NCBI GenBank assembly: GCA_030066015.1
Contig: JASJCL010000038.1
Span: forward strand, 1 to 64,000
Origin: Desulfosarcinaceae bacterium
GTDB taxonomy: Bacteria; Desulfobacterota; Desulfobacteria; Desulfobacterales; Desulfosarcinaceae
DNA: 64,000 nucleotides
Direction: 5' to 3'
Position numbers and translations under genes: made by a program. This document shows positions 44,425 through 53,749 of the stretch, piece by piece (position 1 is the stretch's first letter; each line of letters opens with the position of its first letter). A model generated the notes under the pieces. It had not been told where the DNA came from. It worked only from the letters and a program-made list of their open reading frames with translations, and ran no database searches.

Positions 44425-46356
44425 GTGTATAAGCGACTCACAGACATCGAAAAAAAGATCTTTGACCTCTGTTCGGTCTTCTTGGTTCTTTTTTACTCTT
44501 ACGCGGCTGTGGTCAAGCCTGCTGCCACCCAGTACCATCGGGGGATCTACGTCCTGATCACCTACGTGCTGGTCTTCCTGCTCTACAAATCCAGATCCAA
44601 GATCATGCGGGTGGTGGACTATGTCCTGCTGCTGCTCTCCATCGGTTGCATCGGCTACTGGATACTCAACTTCGAGGCGATTAACTACCGCACCGGGGCG
44701 GAGAACACGGTGGACAAGACCGTCGCCGTTGTCTGCGTTCTCATCGGCATCGAGCTGGCCCGTCGGGTGGTGGGCAACGCCTTTGTGATCATCGGCTGCT
44801 GTATGCTGCTGTATGGGGTCTTCGGCCCCTACGCGCCCGACCTCTTTGCCCATCCCGGAGACACCTTTCCCAACCTCTGCACCACCATCTATTACATGAG
44901 CGACGGGGTTTTCGGGATCATGGCCAACGTGCTGGCCACCTACGTGATTCTCTTCGTGCTCTTCGGCGCCTTTTTAGAGAAGAGCGGCGCACAGAAATTT
45001 TTCATCGACTTCCCCCTGGCCGCCGTGGGCCACAAGATCGGCGGCCCCGCAAAGGTCTCGGTCATCGCCAGCGGCCTCTTCGGCTCCATCAGTGGTTCAG
45101 CCATCGCCAACACCGTCTCCACCGGCGCTTTCACCATCCCCATGATGAAGAAGGCCGGTTTCCGCCCCCATATCGCCGGCGGTATCGAGCCGGCGGCTTC
45201 CATCGGCGGCATGTTCATGCCCCCCATCATGGGCGCCGGGGGCTTCATCATGGCCGAGCTTACCGGTGTGCCTTACTCGCGCATCATGCTGGTGGGCCTT
45301 TTCCCCGCCTTCATGTACTTCTTCAGTGTTTTCGTCATGGTGCACTATGAGGCCAAGATGCACAACGTGGTGGGCGAGCGCTACGAGCACAGCGCTTCGG
45401 AGATTCTCAAGAAGGAGTGGTTCTACACCTTGCCGCTGATCATCATCACCATCTTCATGCTCACCGGCTACTCTCCCGGTTACTCGGCCATCCTGGGGCT
45501 GGCCACCTGTATTGTGGTGAGCTACAAGTACAAGGAGAACCGCATCGATTACACCCTGGCCGTCGTGATGGCCCTGGTGGTGATTGTCTCCCTGATCAAA
45601 ATGATCGTGGGGAATGTCGCCGGACCCGACAGCGCCCAGACCTTTGGCAATATCCTTTCACCTGACCGCATGGTCCTTGTGGGCATCGCCCTCTGCGTCA
45701 TCTGGTATATCGTCAAGAAGGACAAACGCGCCGACATCCACTATGGGCTGCGCCAGTTCGTGGAGGCGTCCCGACAGGGTACCGAAAACAGCCTCAAGAT
45801 CGGGGCCACCATCGGCGTCATCGGCATCATCATCGGGGTATTGACCTTCACCGGTCTCGTGTTGACCTTCGCCGACATCGTCATCGAGCTGGCGGGCGGC
45901 TCCCTGGTGCTGACCATCTTTCTCATCGCCCTGGCCTCCCTGGTTCTTGGAATGGGGGTACCGGTCACAGCTGCCTACCTGATCACCGCCGTGGTGGCCG
46001 TGCCCGCCTTGACCCACCTGGGGGTCAACCCCATTGCGTCCCACATGATCGTCTATTGGCTCTCTCAGGATTCCAACATCACCCCGCCGGTGTGCATCGC
46101 CGCCTTTGCGGGGGCCACCATCGCCAAGGCCAACATGTGGCGAACCGCCTTTTCAGCCTTCAAGTTCGCCAAGTTTCTCTACCTGGGGCCCTTTTTGTTC
46201 GGTTTCGTACCCGGCTTCAGTCTGGACGGCAGCGCCATGGACATCATCAAGGCCTTCGTCTTCATCATCCTGGGTACCTACGCCTACTCGTGGTTCCTCA
46301 GCGGCATCTGGATCGGTTCCATCAAGCGCATGTTCAAACGCGCCCCGGCGCATTAA
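44425..46356 (+). CDS. TRAP transporter permease, fused small and large subunits
   Basis: A 643-residue protein with about 16 membrane segments, the fused 4TM/12TM TRAP permease that goes with TAXI binding proteins. The N-terminal 170 residues correspond to the small (DctQ-like) part, the rest to the DctM-like channel with GAFLEKSGAQKFFID, SGSAIANTVSTGAFTIP, and IMGAGGFIMAELTG. It drives sodium- or proton-coupled import. The start codon is GTG at 44425 with a modest site (GAGCGGG). A hairpin follows the stop. Confidence 0.94.
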   Translation: MYKRLTDIEKKIFDLCSVFLVLFYSYAAVVKPAATQYHRGIYVLITYVLVFLLYKSRSKIMRVVDYVLLLLSIGCIGYWILNFEAINYRTGAENTVDKTVAVVCVLIGIELARRVVGNAFVIIGCCMLLYGVFGPYAPDLFAHPGDTFPNLCTTIYYMSDGVFGIMANVLATYVILFVLFGAFLEKSGAQKFFIDFPLAAVGHKIGGPAKVSVIASGLFGSISGSAIANTVSTGAFTIPMMKKAGFRPHIAGGIEPAASIGGMFMPPIMGAGGFIMAELTGVPYSRIMLVGLFPAFMYFFSVFVMVHYEAKMHNVVGERYEHSASEILKKEWFYTLPLIIITIFMLTGYSPGYSAILGLATCIVVSYKYKENRIDYTLAVVMALVVIVSLIKMIVGNVAGPDSAQTFGNILSPDRMVLVGIALCVIWYIVKKDKRADIHYGLRQFVEASRQGTENSLKIGATIGVIGIIIGVLTFTGLVLTFADIVIELAGGSLVLTIFLIALASLVLGMGVPVTAAYLITAVVAVPALTHLGVNPIASHMIVYWLSQDSNITPPVCIAAFAGATIAKANMWRTAFSAFKFAKFLYLGPFLFGFVPGFSLDGSAMDIIKAFVFIILGTYAYSWFLSGIWIGSIKRMFKRAPAH

Positions 46357-46375
46357 TCGATACAATCTTTAAGTT

Positions 46376-46402
46376 GCGACCCCGCCCCCAGGGCGGGGTC
46401 GC
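46376..46402 (+). terminator. Hairpin after the TRAP permease gene
   Basis: GCGACCCCGCCC pairs perfectly with GGGCGGGGTCGC around a 3-base loop, 19 bases after the stop. No T-run follows, so termination may be partial or factor-dependent. Confidence 0.6.
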
Positions 46403-46794
46403 TGACGTTTGCGGCCTGCGGCGAAGCACCGTAGCGGATTGAATTCTGGGGCGTTCGAAATTCGCTTTATGTCGCCGGCCAAATGTGAAAGAATAGATCC
46501 GTAGCTCGCAAAAAACGTGTTGGCATCGTTGGGCAAAATGCCTGTTTCCGCAGCCGCCGGCCCGAAAGCACCTCGAATTCGCCCGCATCCACCCGCGCAT
46601 CGCCGCCTTTGACGGCGCACCGACGAGTATAATTGTGGCGCTCTCCCGCTAACCGTCTCCCGTCGCTCTGAAACACCACCCGCGTCCGAACATGCCAATC
46701 CCTCCCGTAAGGACCGTGCCATGGGCGCCAGCCGCCGGCGACCATGGCCACCCGTATGAAACCACCCGCAAGCCGTGAGATGGAGGTGCCCGCC
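46403..46794. other. Intergenic region before the binding-protein gene
   Basis: About 390 bases with no supported gene. A frame in phase with the next gene runs from 46744 but lacks a good start. TTGGCATCGTTGGGC (around 46519) superficially resembles a sigma54 promoter, but its GG-GC distance is one base too short. Confidence 0.4.
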
Positions 46795-47982
46795 ATGTGT
46801 CGTCCAAGTCATCGAATCGCCTGTGTCATCGTGTGCATTTTCACAGTGGTCGTCGCCGGGGTCGGCCCAGTGACGGCAGCGGAGCCGCCCATCACGATCG
46901 GCGTCCTTCACCGGGCCGATTTTGCCTACGCAGAGATGATGGCACATGCCTTGAGCATGGCGCTCGAACAGATCAATGCCGCCGGGGGCGTCAAGGGACG
47001 TCCGCTGCAGATGAGCTTCGCAGACGACCGGGGAGAGCCGGAAGCCGGTACCCAGGCGGTCAAGATGCTGATTCGGCAGGAGCAAGCCGTCATGCTGGTG
47101 GGGGGCTATTCCAGCAGCAATACCTTGAACATGGCCTTTGCGGCCAACGGGCTGAACACGCCCTTTCTGGTGTGCACCGCCGCGGATGACCATATCACCC
47201 AGCACGACCTGGAAAATGTCTTTCGTCTGAATCCCCCCGCCAGCGAATATACGAAGGCGCTCGAGTCCTTCCTGCTCGAAAAGGTGAAACCGACATCGAT
47301 CTCGATCGTATACGAAAACAGTCCCTATGGTACGGGCGGCGCGCGGCGGATGATGGCCTTCTGCCGCTCCAACGAGATCGCGCTCAACAGCATTCACCCC
47401 TATTTCAAGGACGCCACCAGTGCCGACTACATCGCGCGGGTACTCGACCCCATCCGCGACAACCCGCCCGATGTCATCTTCATGGTGTCCTACCTGAAAG
47501 ATGCCGTTCTTCTGACCCAGAAAGCGAAAGAGATGCAGCTCGATGCCCTGCTGAGCGGCGGCGCCGGCGGTTTTACCCACGAGTCCTTCAGTCGCCTGGC
47601 CGGGCCGGCATCGGAACACCTCGTGACGGCCACCCTTTGGTCCACCTCCGGCCAGAACCCCTTGGCAGGCGCGTTCCGCGATGGGTTCGTCGAGCAATTT
47701 GGGAAGGAGCCCGACTATCACGCCGCCGAGGCCTATTCGGCGCTGTTGGTGTGTGCCGATGCCCTCCGGCGCGCCGCGTCGCTGGTGCCGGCCGACATCC
47801 GCCGCGCCCTGCGGGAAACACAGTTGAAGACACCCTTCGGGCTGATCGCGTTCAAGGATTACGGGCATTTCAAGCGCCAGAACGACGCCGAGACCCAGGT
47901 TTTTCAGATTCGCAACGGACGCTATGAGACCATTTGGCCGGCGCAATTGGCCACCGCGCCCTATATCCCGCCGGCGCAATGA
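46795..47982 (+). CDS. Orphan periplasmic binding protein (LivJ/ABC type)
   Basis: A 395-residue exported protein of the branched-chain amino acid-type periplasmic binding family. The signal peptide spans about residues 1-29 (IACVIVCIFTVVVAGVG). The mature part starts PITIGVLHRADFAYAE and shows INAAGGVKGRPLQ, MLVGGYSSSNTLN and VYENSPYGTGGARRM. I use ATG 46795, behind GGAGGTG. No permease or ATPase gene is adjacent, and terminators lie on both sides, so the protein either serves a transporter encoded elsewhere or acts as a sensor component. The ligand is unknown. Confidence 0.88.
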   Translation: MCRPSHRIACVIVCIFTVVVAGVGPVTAAEPPITIGVLHRADFAYAEMMAHALSMALEQINAAGGVKGRPLQMSFADDRGEPEAGTQAVKMLIRQEQAVMLVGGYSSSNTLNMAFAANGLNTPFLVCTAADDHITQHDLENVFRLNPPASEYTKALESFLLEKVKPTSISIVYENSPYGTGGARRMMAFCRSNEIALNSIHPYFKDATSADYIARVLDPIRDNPPDVIFMVSYLKDAVLLTQKAKEMQLDALLSGGAGGFTHESFSRLAGPASEHLVTATLWSTSGQNPLAGAFRDGFVEQFGKEPDYHAAEAYSALLVCADALRRAASLVPADIRRALRETQLKTPFGLIAFKDYGHFKRQNDAETQVFQIRNGRYETIWPAQLATAPYIPPAQ

Positions 47983-48042
47983 CCGTCTCGCTGGCGCCGA
48001 GGCCGCCCAGCGAATAGCGCCGTCGAACCTGCCACCACGACC

Positions 48043-48074
48043 AAAAGGCCCGTCCGCTGTCGAACAGGCCTTTT
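48043..48074. terminator. Bidirectional terminator
   Basis: AAAAGGCC and GGCCTTTT are separated by 16 bases, between two converging genes. The A-run on one side and the T-run on the other allow it to serve both strands. Confidence 0.6.
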
Positions 48075-48136
48075 GCTTATTGCACAACCACCCCACCCCT
48101 CAGAGGGATGACGCAATTGGCACCTGGGGTAACGTT

Positions 48137-49285
48137 TTAGGAAACGGCGCGCAGACTGGCGGCGCACTCGTTTTTACCGATGTCCATGATCTCCTGCTGA
48201 TCCGCGTCCACCTGTACCAGACCGGCGTTGATCTCACGGATCTTGGCGTACTCCTCGGGCTGCGGCCGCAGGTTGGATTTGATGAAGGCGTAGAAGTCGA
48301 CCGGGTTGTCGATGGCGTAGATGTCGGCGTTGCGCTCGCGGATGGCCGCCATGGGGGCGGCGAAGATCAGGTTCTCGTCGGCCTCCTCCCAATCCATGTA
48401 GTGGCCCGGCAGAATAATGGTCTCCGGCGGTAGGTCGCTGAGGATCGTGGTCATGGTGGTGAACAGCATCCGCGACCAGGCCTCGGCCATGCCCCCCAGG
48501 TCGGGCCGTCCGATGGATTGGATGAAGACAGTGTCGCCGGTGATCAGATAGCGGCCGTCGATGCGGTAGCAGGTGGAGCCGGGGGTGTGACCGGGGGTAT
48601 GGATCACCTCGATCTCGGGGCCGCCGCTGCCCAGGCGGTGGCGATCCCCGTGCCGAGCGGGGGTGTAGGGGAAGACCGCCTCCTTGAAATCACCTTCCGG
48701 CGCCACGATCTCCGCACCGACGCGCCGATGCAACCCCTCGCTGCCCGAGATGTAATCGGCCTGGCGGTGGGTTTCGAAGCTCTTGGTGAGCCGGCTGCCC
48801 TGCTCTCGGGCGAAATCGAGATACGCATCGATATTTTTGGCGGGATCGAAAAGCGCCATCTCCCCGCCGCTGACCAGGCCGTAGCTGCAGGAGGCCTTGC
48901 CGGGTCGTCGGAATTGGATGAGGTCGTAGGCTTCAGATTGGACGATGGATGCCGGCGCCAATAAGTTTCCCCAGGACTTGATGCCGACCGTAAGGTGGGC
49001 CACATCCGCAAAGCCGTGGTTGACCAGGATCTCGCCCACAAACTTGGAGGAACCCTCTTTGGCGCAGACGATGCGCACTTTTTTGTCGCGGGGGATCTTG
49101 GCCACGCTTTCGGCCTCCATTTCGATGAACTCCATGTAGGGCACATTGAGCATCTCGATGGGGTGGGGACCCTCCACTTTGAAGCGGCCGAACTCCTCGT
49201 CGTTGCGCACGTCCAGCAGCAGAAAATCCTCCTGGTTGACAAGCCAGGTGAACATCTCCGCGGCGGTAAATGATCCGAGTGTCAT
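48137..49285 (-). CDS. Rhodanese-metallo-beta-lactamase fusion protein (persulfide metabolism)
   Basis: A 382-residue protein with an N-terminal rhodanese domain (about 5-110; active-site Cys in VCAKEGSS) and a metallo-beta-lactamase domain resembling persulfide dioxygenases (about 125-330). The metal motif usually written HxHxDH is HRQADY here, so two His are replaced; later ligands GHTPGS, TGDTVF and LPGHY are present. It may therefore bind metal differently or have lost dioxygenase activity, which would suit an anaerobe. The start has AAGGAGG. It is the third gene of the dsrE2-tusA cluster, which handles protein-bound persulfide sulfur. Confidence 0.88.
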   Translation of the reverse strand: MTLGSFTAAEMFTWLVNQEDFLLLDVRNDEEFGRFKVEGPHPIEMLNVPYMEFIEMEAESVAKIPRDKKVRIVCAKEGSSKFVGEILVNHGFADVAHLTVGIKSWGNLLAPASIVQSEAYDLIQFRRPGKASCSYGLVSGGEMALFDPAKNIDAYLDFAREQGSRLTKSFETHRQADYISGSEGLHRRVGAEIVAPEGDFKEAVFPYTPARHGDRHRLGSGGPEIEVIHTPGHTPGSTCYRIDGRYLITGDTVFIQSIGRPDLGGMAEAWSRMLFTTMTTILSDLPPETIILPGHYMDWEEADENLIFAAPMAAIRERNADIYAIDNPVDFYAFIKSNLRPQPEEYAKIREINAGLVQVDADQQEIMDIGKNECAASLRAVS

Positions 49286-49324
49286 CCCTTTTCCTCCTTC
49301 TTCAATGCGGGTTCGGTGCGACGC

Positions 49325-49567
49325 TTAGGACGTCCGTCTGATCAAGAACCGGATATTCTCGCCATCCTGGCTGGCGTCGACAATCTCGTGGCCGGTGGTG
49401 CGCCCCCAGGCCGGAATGTCGGTCAGCGAACCGGGATCTGTGGTGTGGGCCTCTAGAATTTCGCCGACGGCCACCTCCTTGATGCCCTTGCTGATCTTGA
49501 CCACCGGCATGGGGCAGGCCAGTCCCTTCAGATCCAAGGATTTGCTGATCTTGGTCGCATCACTCAT
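49325..49567 (-). CDS. TusA-family sulfur carrier protein
   Basis: An 80-residue TusA/SirA-like protein with the CPxP motif (LKGLACPMPVVKISKGI, Cys about 18), whose cysteine carries a persulfide. The length is normal. It lies between the dsrE2 and the rhodanese-MBL genes, with gaps of 30-40 bases, so all three are probably one transcript. With its neighbours it should shuttle sulfane sulfur for detoxification or dissimilatory sulfur metabolism. The start has AAGAAGGAGG. Confidence 0.94.
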   Translation of the reverse strand: MSDATKISKSLDLKGLACPMPVVKISKGIKEVAVGEILEAHTTDPGSLTDIPAWGRTTGHEIVDASQDGENIRFLIRRTS

Positions 49568-49597
49568 CTGGAATCCTCCTTCTTGCGGTAAATCGCG

Positions 49598-50143
49598 TTA
49601 AATGAAGAGCTGGACCTTGCTCGTGCCCGCCTCTTCCAGGAACTTCGCCACACCGCCGAACTCGAGGTGTTCGTATTCGATCATCTCCTCCCGCTTGAAA
49701 CCCATCAGGTCCATGGACATCTCGCAAATCACCATGCGGACGCCCAACTCCTCGGCCAGGCGGACCATCTCCTCCAGGGAGGCCACATTCTTCTTTTTCA
49801 TCAGGGATTTCATCATGGCGGTGCCCAGGCCGCCCATGTTCATCTGGGATAGGGTGACCGCATCGGCGCCCTTGGGCAGCATGGCGGCGAACATGTTGCC
49901 CATGATGTCCTTGCCGCCAACGCGCTTGTCTTTGTCGCGCAGGACCGGGGTCCCCCAGAAGGTGAAGAACATCACCACCTCCATTCCCATGGCCACGGCG
50001 CCGGTGGCGATGACGAGGGAGGCCAACACCTTGTCCATGTCTCCGCTGAACACCACCATGGCCAGTTTGTTCTCCGGCTGGCGACCCTGTAGTGTCGCTA
50101 CCTGTGACGTGAGCGCTTCGAGCTGTGCTTCAAGCTGCTGCAT
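49598..50143 (-). CDS. DsrE2-like (DsrE/DsrF/DrsH family) sulfur-relay protein
   Basis: A 181-residue protein of the DsrE2 type. A short N-terminal coiled segment (about 1-22) leads to the fold with LAMVVFSGDMDKVLASLVIATGA, MFFTFWGTPVLR and the cysteine site VICEMSMDLMGF. The membrane segments of the DsrE2A subtype are absent, so it is the soluble form. DsrE2 with TusA and rhodanese occurs in many sulfur-oxidising and sulfate-reducing prokaryotes and moves persulfide sulfur between proteins. The start has GAGAGGAGG. A motif shared with the promoter of the nearby marR gene lies 46 bases upstream. Confidence 0.93.
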   Translation of the reverse strand: MQQLEAQLEALTSQVATLQGRQPENKLAMVVFSGDMDKVLASLVIATGAVAMGMEVVMFFTFWGTPVLRDKDKRVGGKDIMGNMFAAMLPKGADAVTLSQMNMGGLGTAMMKSLMKKKNVASLEEMVRLAEELGVRMVICEMSMDLMGFKREEMIEYEHLEFGGVAKFLEEAGTSKVQLFI

Positions 50144-50188
50144 CCTTCGCCTCCTCTCCGTTGATGGGACATCATGTTGTTTATGGTG

Positions 50189-50203
50189 TGAACTATACTG
50201 CCG
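50189..50203. promoter_or_regulatory. Candidate MarR operator upstream of dsrE2
   Basis: TGAACTATACTGCCG matches, at 13 of 15 positions, the sequence TGAACTATATAGCCG at 50708. It lies in the promoter position of the dsrE2-tusA-rhodanese operon. Confidence 0.5.
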
Positions 50204-50235
50204 ATGACGGCCGCTTGTCTATCCCCATTGGGGCG

Positions 50236-50703
50236 TCACACGACGGCTTCCATGGAGGCTTTCAGCACCTCCAGGTGGCGCAGCAAGGCGGTCCGTTGCG
50301 CCGGTGTCATTCGGGCGAGAATCATCTCGTTCGAGGCCGCCAGCGATTGGTTGATGGCCGCCAGCTTCCCGGCGCCCCTGGTGGTGACGCGCAGGCGTGA
50401 AACACGCGAATCGTCGGGATCCCTTGAGCGGTGGATGAGGCCTTTGCTCACCAGACCGTCGATGATTTTGGTGATGCGGCTCTTGACGACCCCCATCTGA
50501 AGCGCGATCTCCTTGGGGGTGAGGTCGTTCTTCCCATCGAAGAGGCGCAGACAGCGCAGCTCGGCGTCGGGCAGATCAAAGGCCAGGGCTTGTCGCTGGA
50601 TGCGGTTCTGACAGCATTGGTAGAGGCCGAGAATCAGCCGCTGGAAGCGTTCGGTCTGATCGGGTGCGATCGATGATGGCGGATGGAGGGCAAATTGATT
50701 CAT
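50236..50703 (-). CDS. MarR-family transcriptional regulator
   Basis: A 155-residue winged-helix repressor. The DNA-binding part (about 45-115) reads LTPKEIALQMGVVKSRITKIIDGLVSKGLIHR, with the wing SRDPDDSRVSRLRVT. Cysteines near the N-terminus (YQCCQNRIQ and LRCLRLF) could act as sulfur or redox sensors, as in other MarR proteins that control sulfur operons. I use ATG 50703; a frame extension to 50787 has no start support. It is 92 bases upstream of dsrE2 on the same strand, and a shared motif occurs before both, pointing to autoregulation and control of the sulfur-relay genes. Confidence 0.9.
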   Translation of the reverse strand: MNQFALHPPSSIAPDQTERFQRLILGLYQCCQNRIQRQALAFDLPDAELRCLRLFDGKNDLTPKEIALQMGVVKSRITKIIDGLVSKGLIHRSRDPDDSRVSRLRVTTRGAGKLAAINQSLAASNEMILARMTPAQRTALLRHLEVLKASMEAVV

Positions 50704-50707
50704 ACTA

Positions 50708-50722
50708 TGAACTATATAGCCG
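50708..50722. promoter_or_regulatory. Candidate MarR operator upstream of marR
   Basis: TGAACTATATAGCCG immediately precedes the marR start codon, where a bound repressor would block expression. It is the partner copy of the site at 50189. Confidence 0.5.
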
Positions 50723-50956
50723 TGCCACCGATTGTCAAGCGACAAAACCGAAGCGGGTGTCCACCGCGGATGCCATCCCCTGGGCAAGCCCGCGGTCAGG
50801 GGCTAGAAGAGGCCGCTCTCGGTTCTCTCGGGTCGACATCCTACCCTTATTAAAGGTTTTAAGTTCGGCATCCGATACTACCGTATACCGACCGCGACCG
50901 CGACTTTAACTGCCCTCGACCTCTTCTGAGCAACCCATATCCCAATAGGTGGATCG

Positions 50957-51838
50957 ATGCCCGCTTACCTGAAATGGGGCTCCTTTGTCCTGTGTTGCAT
51001 TCTATTTGGCTGGACCGCGCCCTGCGCGGCGCTTCAGGATGTCGTGGCCGTCAAGGTCACGGCGCCGCCGATAATCGACGGCGTGCCGGACGACGCCGCA
51101 TGGGCGCAAATCCCGTTCACGCGAACCCGCGATGTCGTGGCCCACATCGATATGGCATTGAAGGTCGCCCACGATCGCCAGCGGATCTACTTTCTGGTTC
51201 GCTATCCCGATTCGGATGAATCCCGGCTGCACAAGCCCTGGGTCTGGAACGCCGCCAAGGCCATGTACGAGGTCGGCAACGAGCGCGAGGACACCTGCGT
51301 GCTCAAGTGGGCGATGCAGCCGGATACCAACGATCTGAGCGTGTTCGCGAATCGGGGCTACCGGGCCGATCTCTGGTTCTGGAAGGCCCATCGCACCGAT
51401 CCCAGCGGGTTTGCCGACGACAAATATCAGGTTCTGTCCGCCAGGGAGAGCGCCAAGGCCAAAGCGGTGACCTCGCGAGGGGGACGCACCATGTATCTGC
51501 AGCGCAAGGGCGATGCGGGCGACGCCGCCTACGCGGTCAATCTGCTGCTGACCTTCGCGGGCGATAAGCGGCCTCAATTCAAGGCCAAGACGCCCACAGG
51601 CAGCCGGGCCGACGTTCGTGCCAAGGGGCGGTGGCAGGACGGATACTGGACCATCGAATGGTCCCGACCGCTGATGACGGCCAACGAGGATGACGTTCAG
51701 TTCGATCTGGACCAAACATACACCTTCGGGGTGTCGCGCTATGAGATCGCCGCGCGCGATGCCGACCCGAGGCTCTCCCAACCCCTCTACGGCGCAGGCG
51801 ACGTGGGCGAAGTGCTGACGCTGAGCTTCGCTCCCTAA
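50957..51838 (+). CDS. Exported EB_dh-domain (ethylbenzene dehydrogenase-like haem-binding) protein
   Basis: A 293-residue protein with a signal peptide (about 1-25, cleavage near CAA-LQD). The mature part is one EB_dh/DOMON-like beta-sandwich as in the gamma subunit of ethylbenzene dehydrogenase and in c-type cytochrome partners: IDGVPDDAAWAQIPF, YFLVRYPDSDES, ADLWFWKAHRTDP, WTIEWSRPL. In relatives this fold binds haem b. No CxxCH motif is present. The histidine kinase gene starts 10 bases after its stop, so the two are cotranscribed and the protein may be the periplasmic sensing partner (inference). The ribosome binding site (AATAGGTGGATCG) is modest. Confidence 0.83.
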   Translation: MPAYLKWGSFVLCCILFGWTAPCAALQDVVAVKVTAPPIIDGVPDDAAWAQIPFTRTRDVVAHIDMALKVAHDRQRIYFLVRYPDSDESRLHKPWVWNAAKAMYEVGNEREDTCVLKWAMQPDTNDLSVFANRGYRADLWFWKAHRTDPSGFADDKYQVLSARESAKAKAVTSRGGRTMYLQRKGDAGDAAYAVNLLLTFAGDKRPQFKAKTPTGSRADVRAKGRWQDGYWTIEWSRPLMTANEDDVQFDLDQTYTFGVSRYEIAARDADPRLSQPLYGAGDVGEVLTLSFAP

Positions 51839-51848
51839 CTAGAACCCC

Positions 51849-53492
51849 ATGCGACTGAGCTTCAGAACAACGCGGAATCTCGGCATGGGCATCTTCCTGA
51901 TGCTGCTGGTCCTGGTGGGCTGCCTGCCCACCCTGGCATTGGTGTATCTGTCCAACAGCAATGACGCCTTTTCCGGCGAGATGCACCGGATAGAGGGCCT
52001 CTCCAAGCTCAATGCCCTCTTCTGGTCGGCGGCCATCGACTTCAACGAGATTATCGCCTACGGAGACGGCGATTTTGGCGCCGTCATGGACCGGATCGCG
52101 GCGGCGCAGGATCTCCTTGCCCTCATCGACACACCGGCGCAGGCTTCTCAAAAAAGCCCCGAGCTCGACGACGCGCTGGCAGCGCTGAAACAGCAGATCC
52201 AAACCTTCAAGGTGGCCGCCTACCACTACCGGCATGAACTGGCGGTTGATCCCGCCGCTGATCAGGCCCATCAGCTGGAGCAGTTGACCCATCGCGCCTT
52301 CGAGGCCACCAACGACGCCCTCCTCGAGGTCAGCAGGCTGGCGTCGTCCGAGGCGCATGCCAGCTACCGGACCATCAATCTGCTGCTGGGCAGACTGCAA
52401 GAGCTTTCCCTCATTGGCGTCGGCCTGGGCATCGTCCTGGGCATCATCGCCATGCTCAAACTCAATCGGGCCATCACCCACCCTGTTCAGCGCCTGGTCG
52501 ACCGTGTTCGATTTATCGAGGATGGCGACTTGGAGCAACCGGTTCAGCTGGCGTCGACCGATGAGTTCGGGACCATCGCCGACGCTCTGGACAAGATGCG
52601 CCGGACATTGAAGGAGCAAATCAAACAGCAGGCGCTCCTGACGGAACAGGCACGCCGATCGGCAAATGCCGAAAAGGAGCGGGCCGCCGAACTGGCCGAC
52701 GCCGTCGAACGGGCGGAGACGGCGAACCGCGCCAAGAGCGATTTTCTCTCCAACATGAGCCATGAGCTGCGGACGCCGCTGAACCACATCATCGGTTTCA
52801 CCCAGCTCGTGGTGGATGAGAGCTTCGGCGAGCTGAACGCAAGCCAAACAGAGTACCTGCAAGATGTCCTCGACAGCAGCAACCATCTCCTCTCCTTGAT
52901 CAACGACATCCTGGACTTGGCCAAAGTGGAATCGGGCAAGATGGACCTGAAGGTCGATGCCGTCTATCTGGCACCCCTGCTGGAGAACAGCCTGATCATG
53001 GTCAAGGAGAAGGCCCAGAAACACCGCATCACGCTCGTTACCGAGGTGGGCGATGTTCCCCCGTCGATCATGGCCGACGAACGAAAGCTCAAGCAAATTC
53101 TATACAATCTTCTGGCCAACGCGGTGAAGTTCACGCCGCCCGGCGGTCGGGTGACGCTCTCGGCCATGGCCGGCGAAACGAAGGGGGAGCCGGCCGGCGG
53201 CGAGGTGCCCATGATTACTATCGCGGTCAGCGACAGCGGCATCGGCATCGCCGCCGAACACCTGGCATCGATTTTCAATCCCTTTATCCAGGTGGATGCC
53301 TCAACGGGCCGACACTACGAGGGAACGGGGCTCGGCCTTTCCCTGACCCAACGGATGGTGTGTCTCCACGGCGGCCAGATATGGGCGGAGAGCGCTGGCG
53401 AGGGCCAGGGCAGCTGCTTTCGTTTCACCCTTCCCGTCGGTGGACCGCAGGTGTTGGCGGAGCCCCCCGCCGAGGCGCTAGCCGCAACCTGA
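51849..53492 (+). CDS. Membrane histidine kinase (HAMP-HisKA-HATPase)
   Basis: A 547-residue class I sensor kinase. TM1 (about 11-35), a roughly 155-residue periplasmic helical-bundle domain, TM2 (about 193-214), HAMP (about 215-270), a coiled linker, HisKA with [13 protein letters not shown] (about 302) and an ATPase domain ([26 protein letters not shown]). It follows the EB_dh protein gene by 10 bases. No response regulator is adjacent; the PAS/Cys gene after it has no receiver. The helical periplasmic domain could read the haem-domain protein (speculative). Confidence 0.9.
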   Translation: MRLSFRTTRNLGMGIFLMLLVLVGCLPTLALVYLSNSNDAFSGEMHRIEGLSKLNALFWSAAIDFNEIIAYGDGDFGAVMDRIAAAQDLLALIDTPAQASQKSPELDDALAALKQQIQTFKVAAYHYRHELAVDPAADQAHQLEQLTHRAFEATNDALLEVSRLASSEAHASYRTINLLLGRLQELSLIGVGLGIVLGIIAMLKLNRAITHPVQRLVDRVRFIEDGDLEQPVQLASTDEFGTIADALDKMRRTLKEQIKQQALLTEQARRSANAEKERAAELADAVERAETANRAKSDFLSNMSHELRTPLNHIIGFTQLVVDESFGELNASQTEYLQDVLDSSNHLLSLINDILDLAKVESGKMDLKVDAVYLAPLLENSLIMVKEKAQKHRITLVTEVGDVPPSIMADERKLKQILYNLLANAVKFTPPGGRVTLSAMAGETKGEPAGGEVPMITIAVSDSGIGIAAEHLASIFNPFIQVDASTGRHYEGTGLGLSLTQRMVCLHGGQIWAESAGEGQGSCFRFTLPVGGPQVLAEPPAEALAAT

Positions 53493-53749
53493 CAACGAGC
53501 CCAGCTGGCACGGTCCCCAGTCGACGGCCGTCATTCCCACGCGGTACTGCTTGCCGGCGGCCGTGGTGTTTCGCACCCGCGCCGCGCCTCAAGGTCGACA
53601 CCCGGCAATATCCCACCCCACCAAGTCAGGAACAGCGTCCATCTGCGCCCGAGGGCGGTTGTTGACCTGATCCGACACCATGGTTACCCTTTGTCGTTGC
53701 GGGTAATTCATTTCTTTATGGCCATCTGTTCGGCGACAGGAGCTCCCCC

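Noticed and set aside
46519-46533. Second sigma54 promoter
   Set aside because: GG and GC doublets are 11 rather than 12 bases apart, and no activator site is near.
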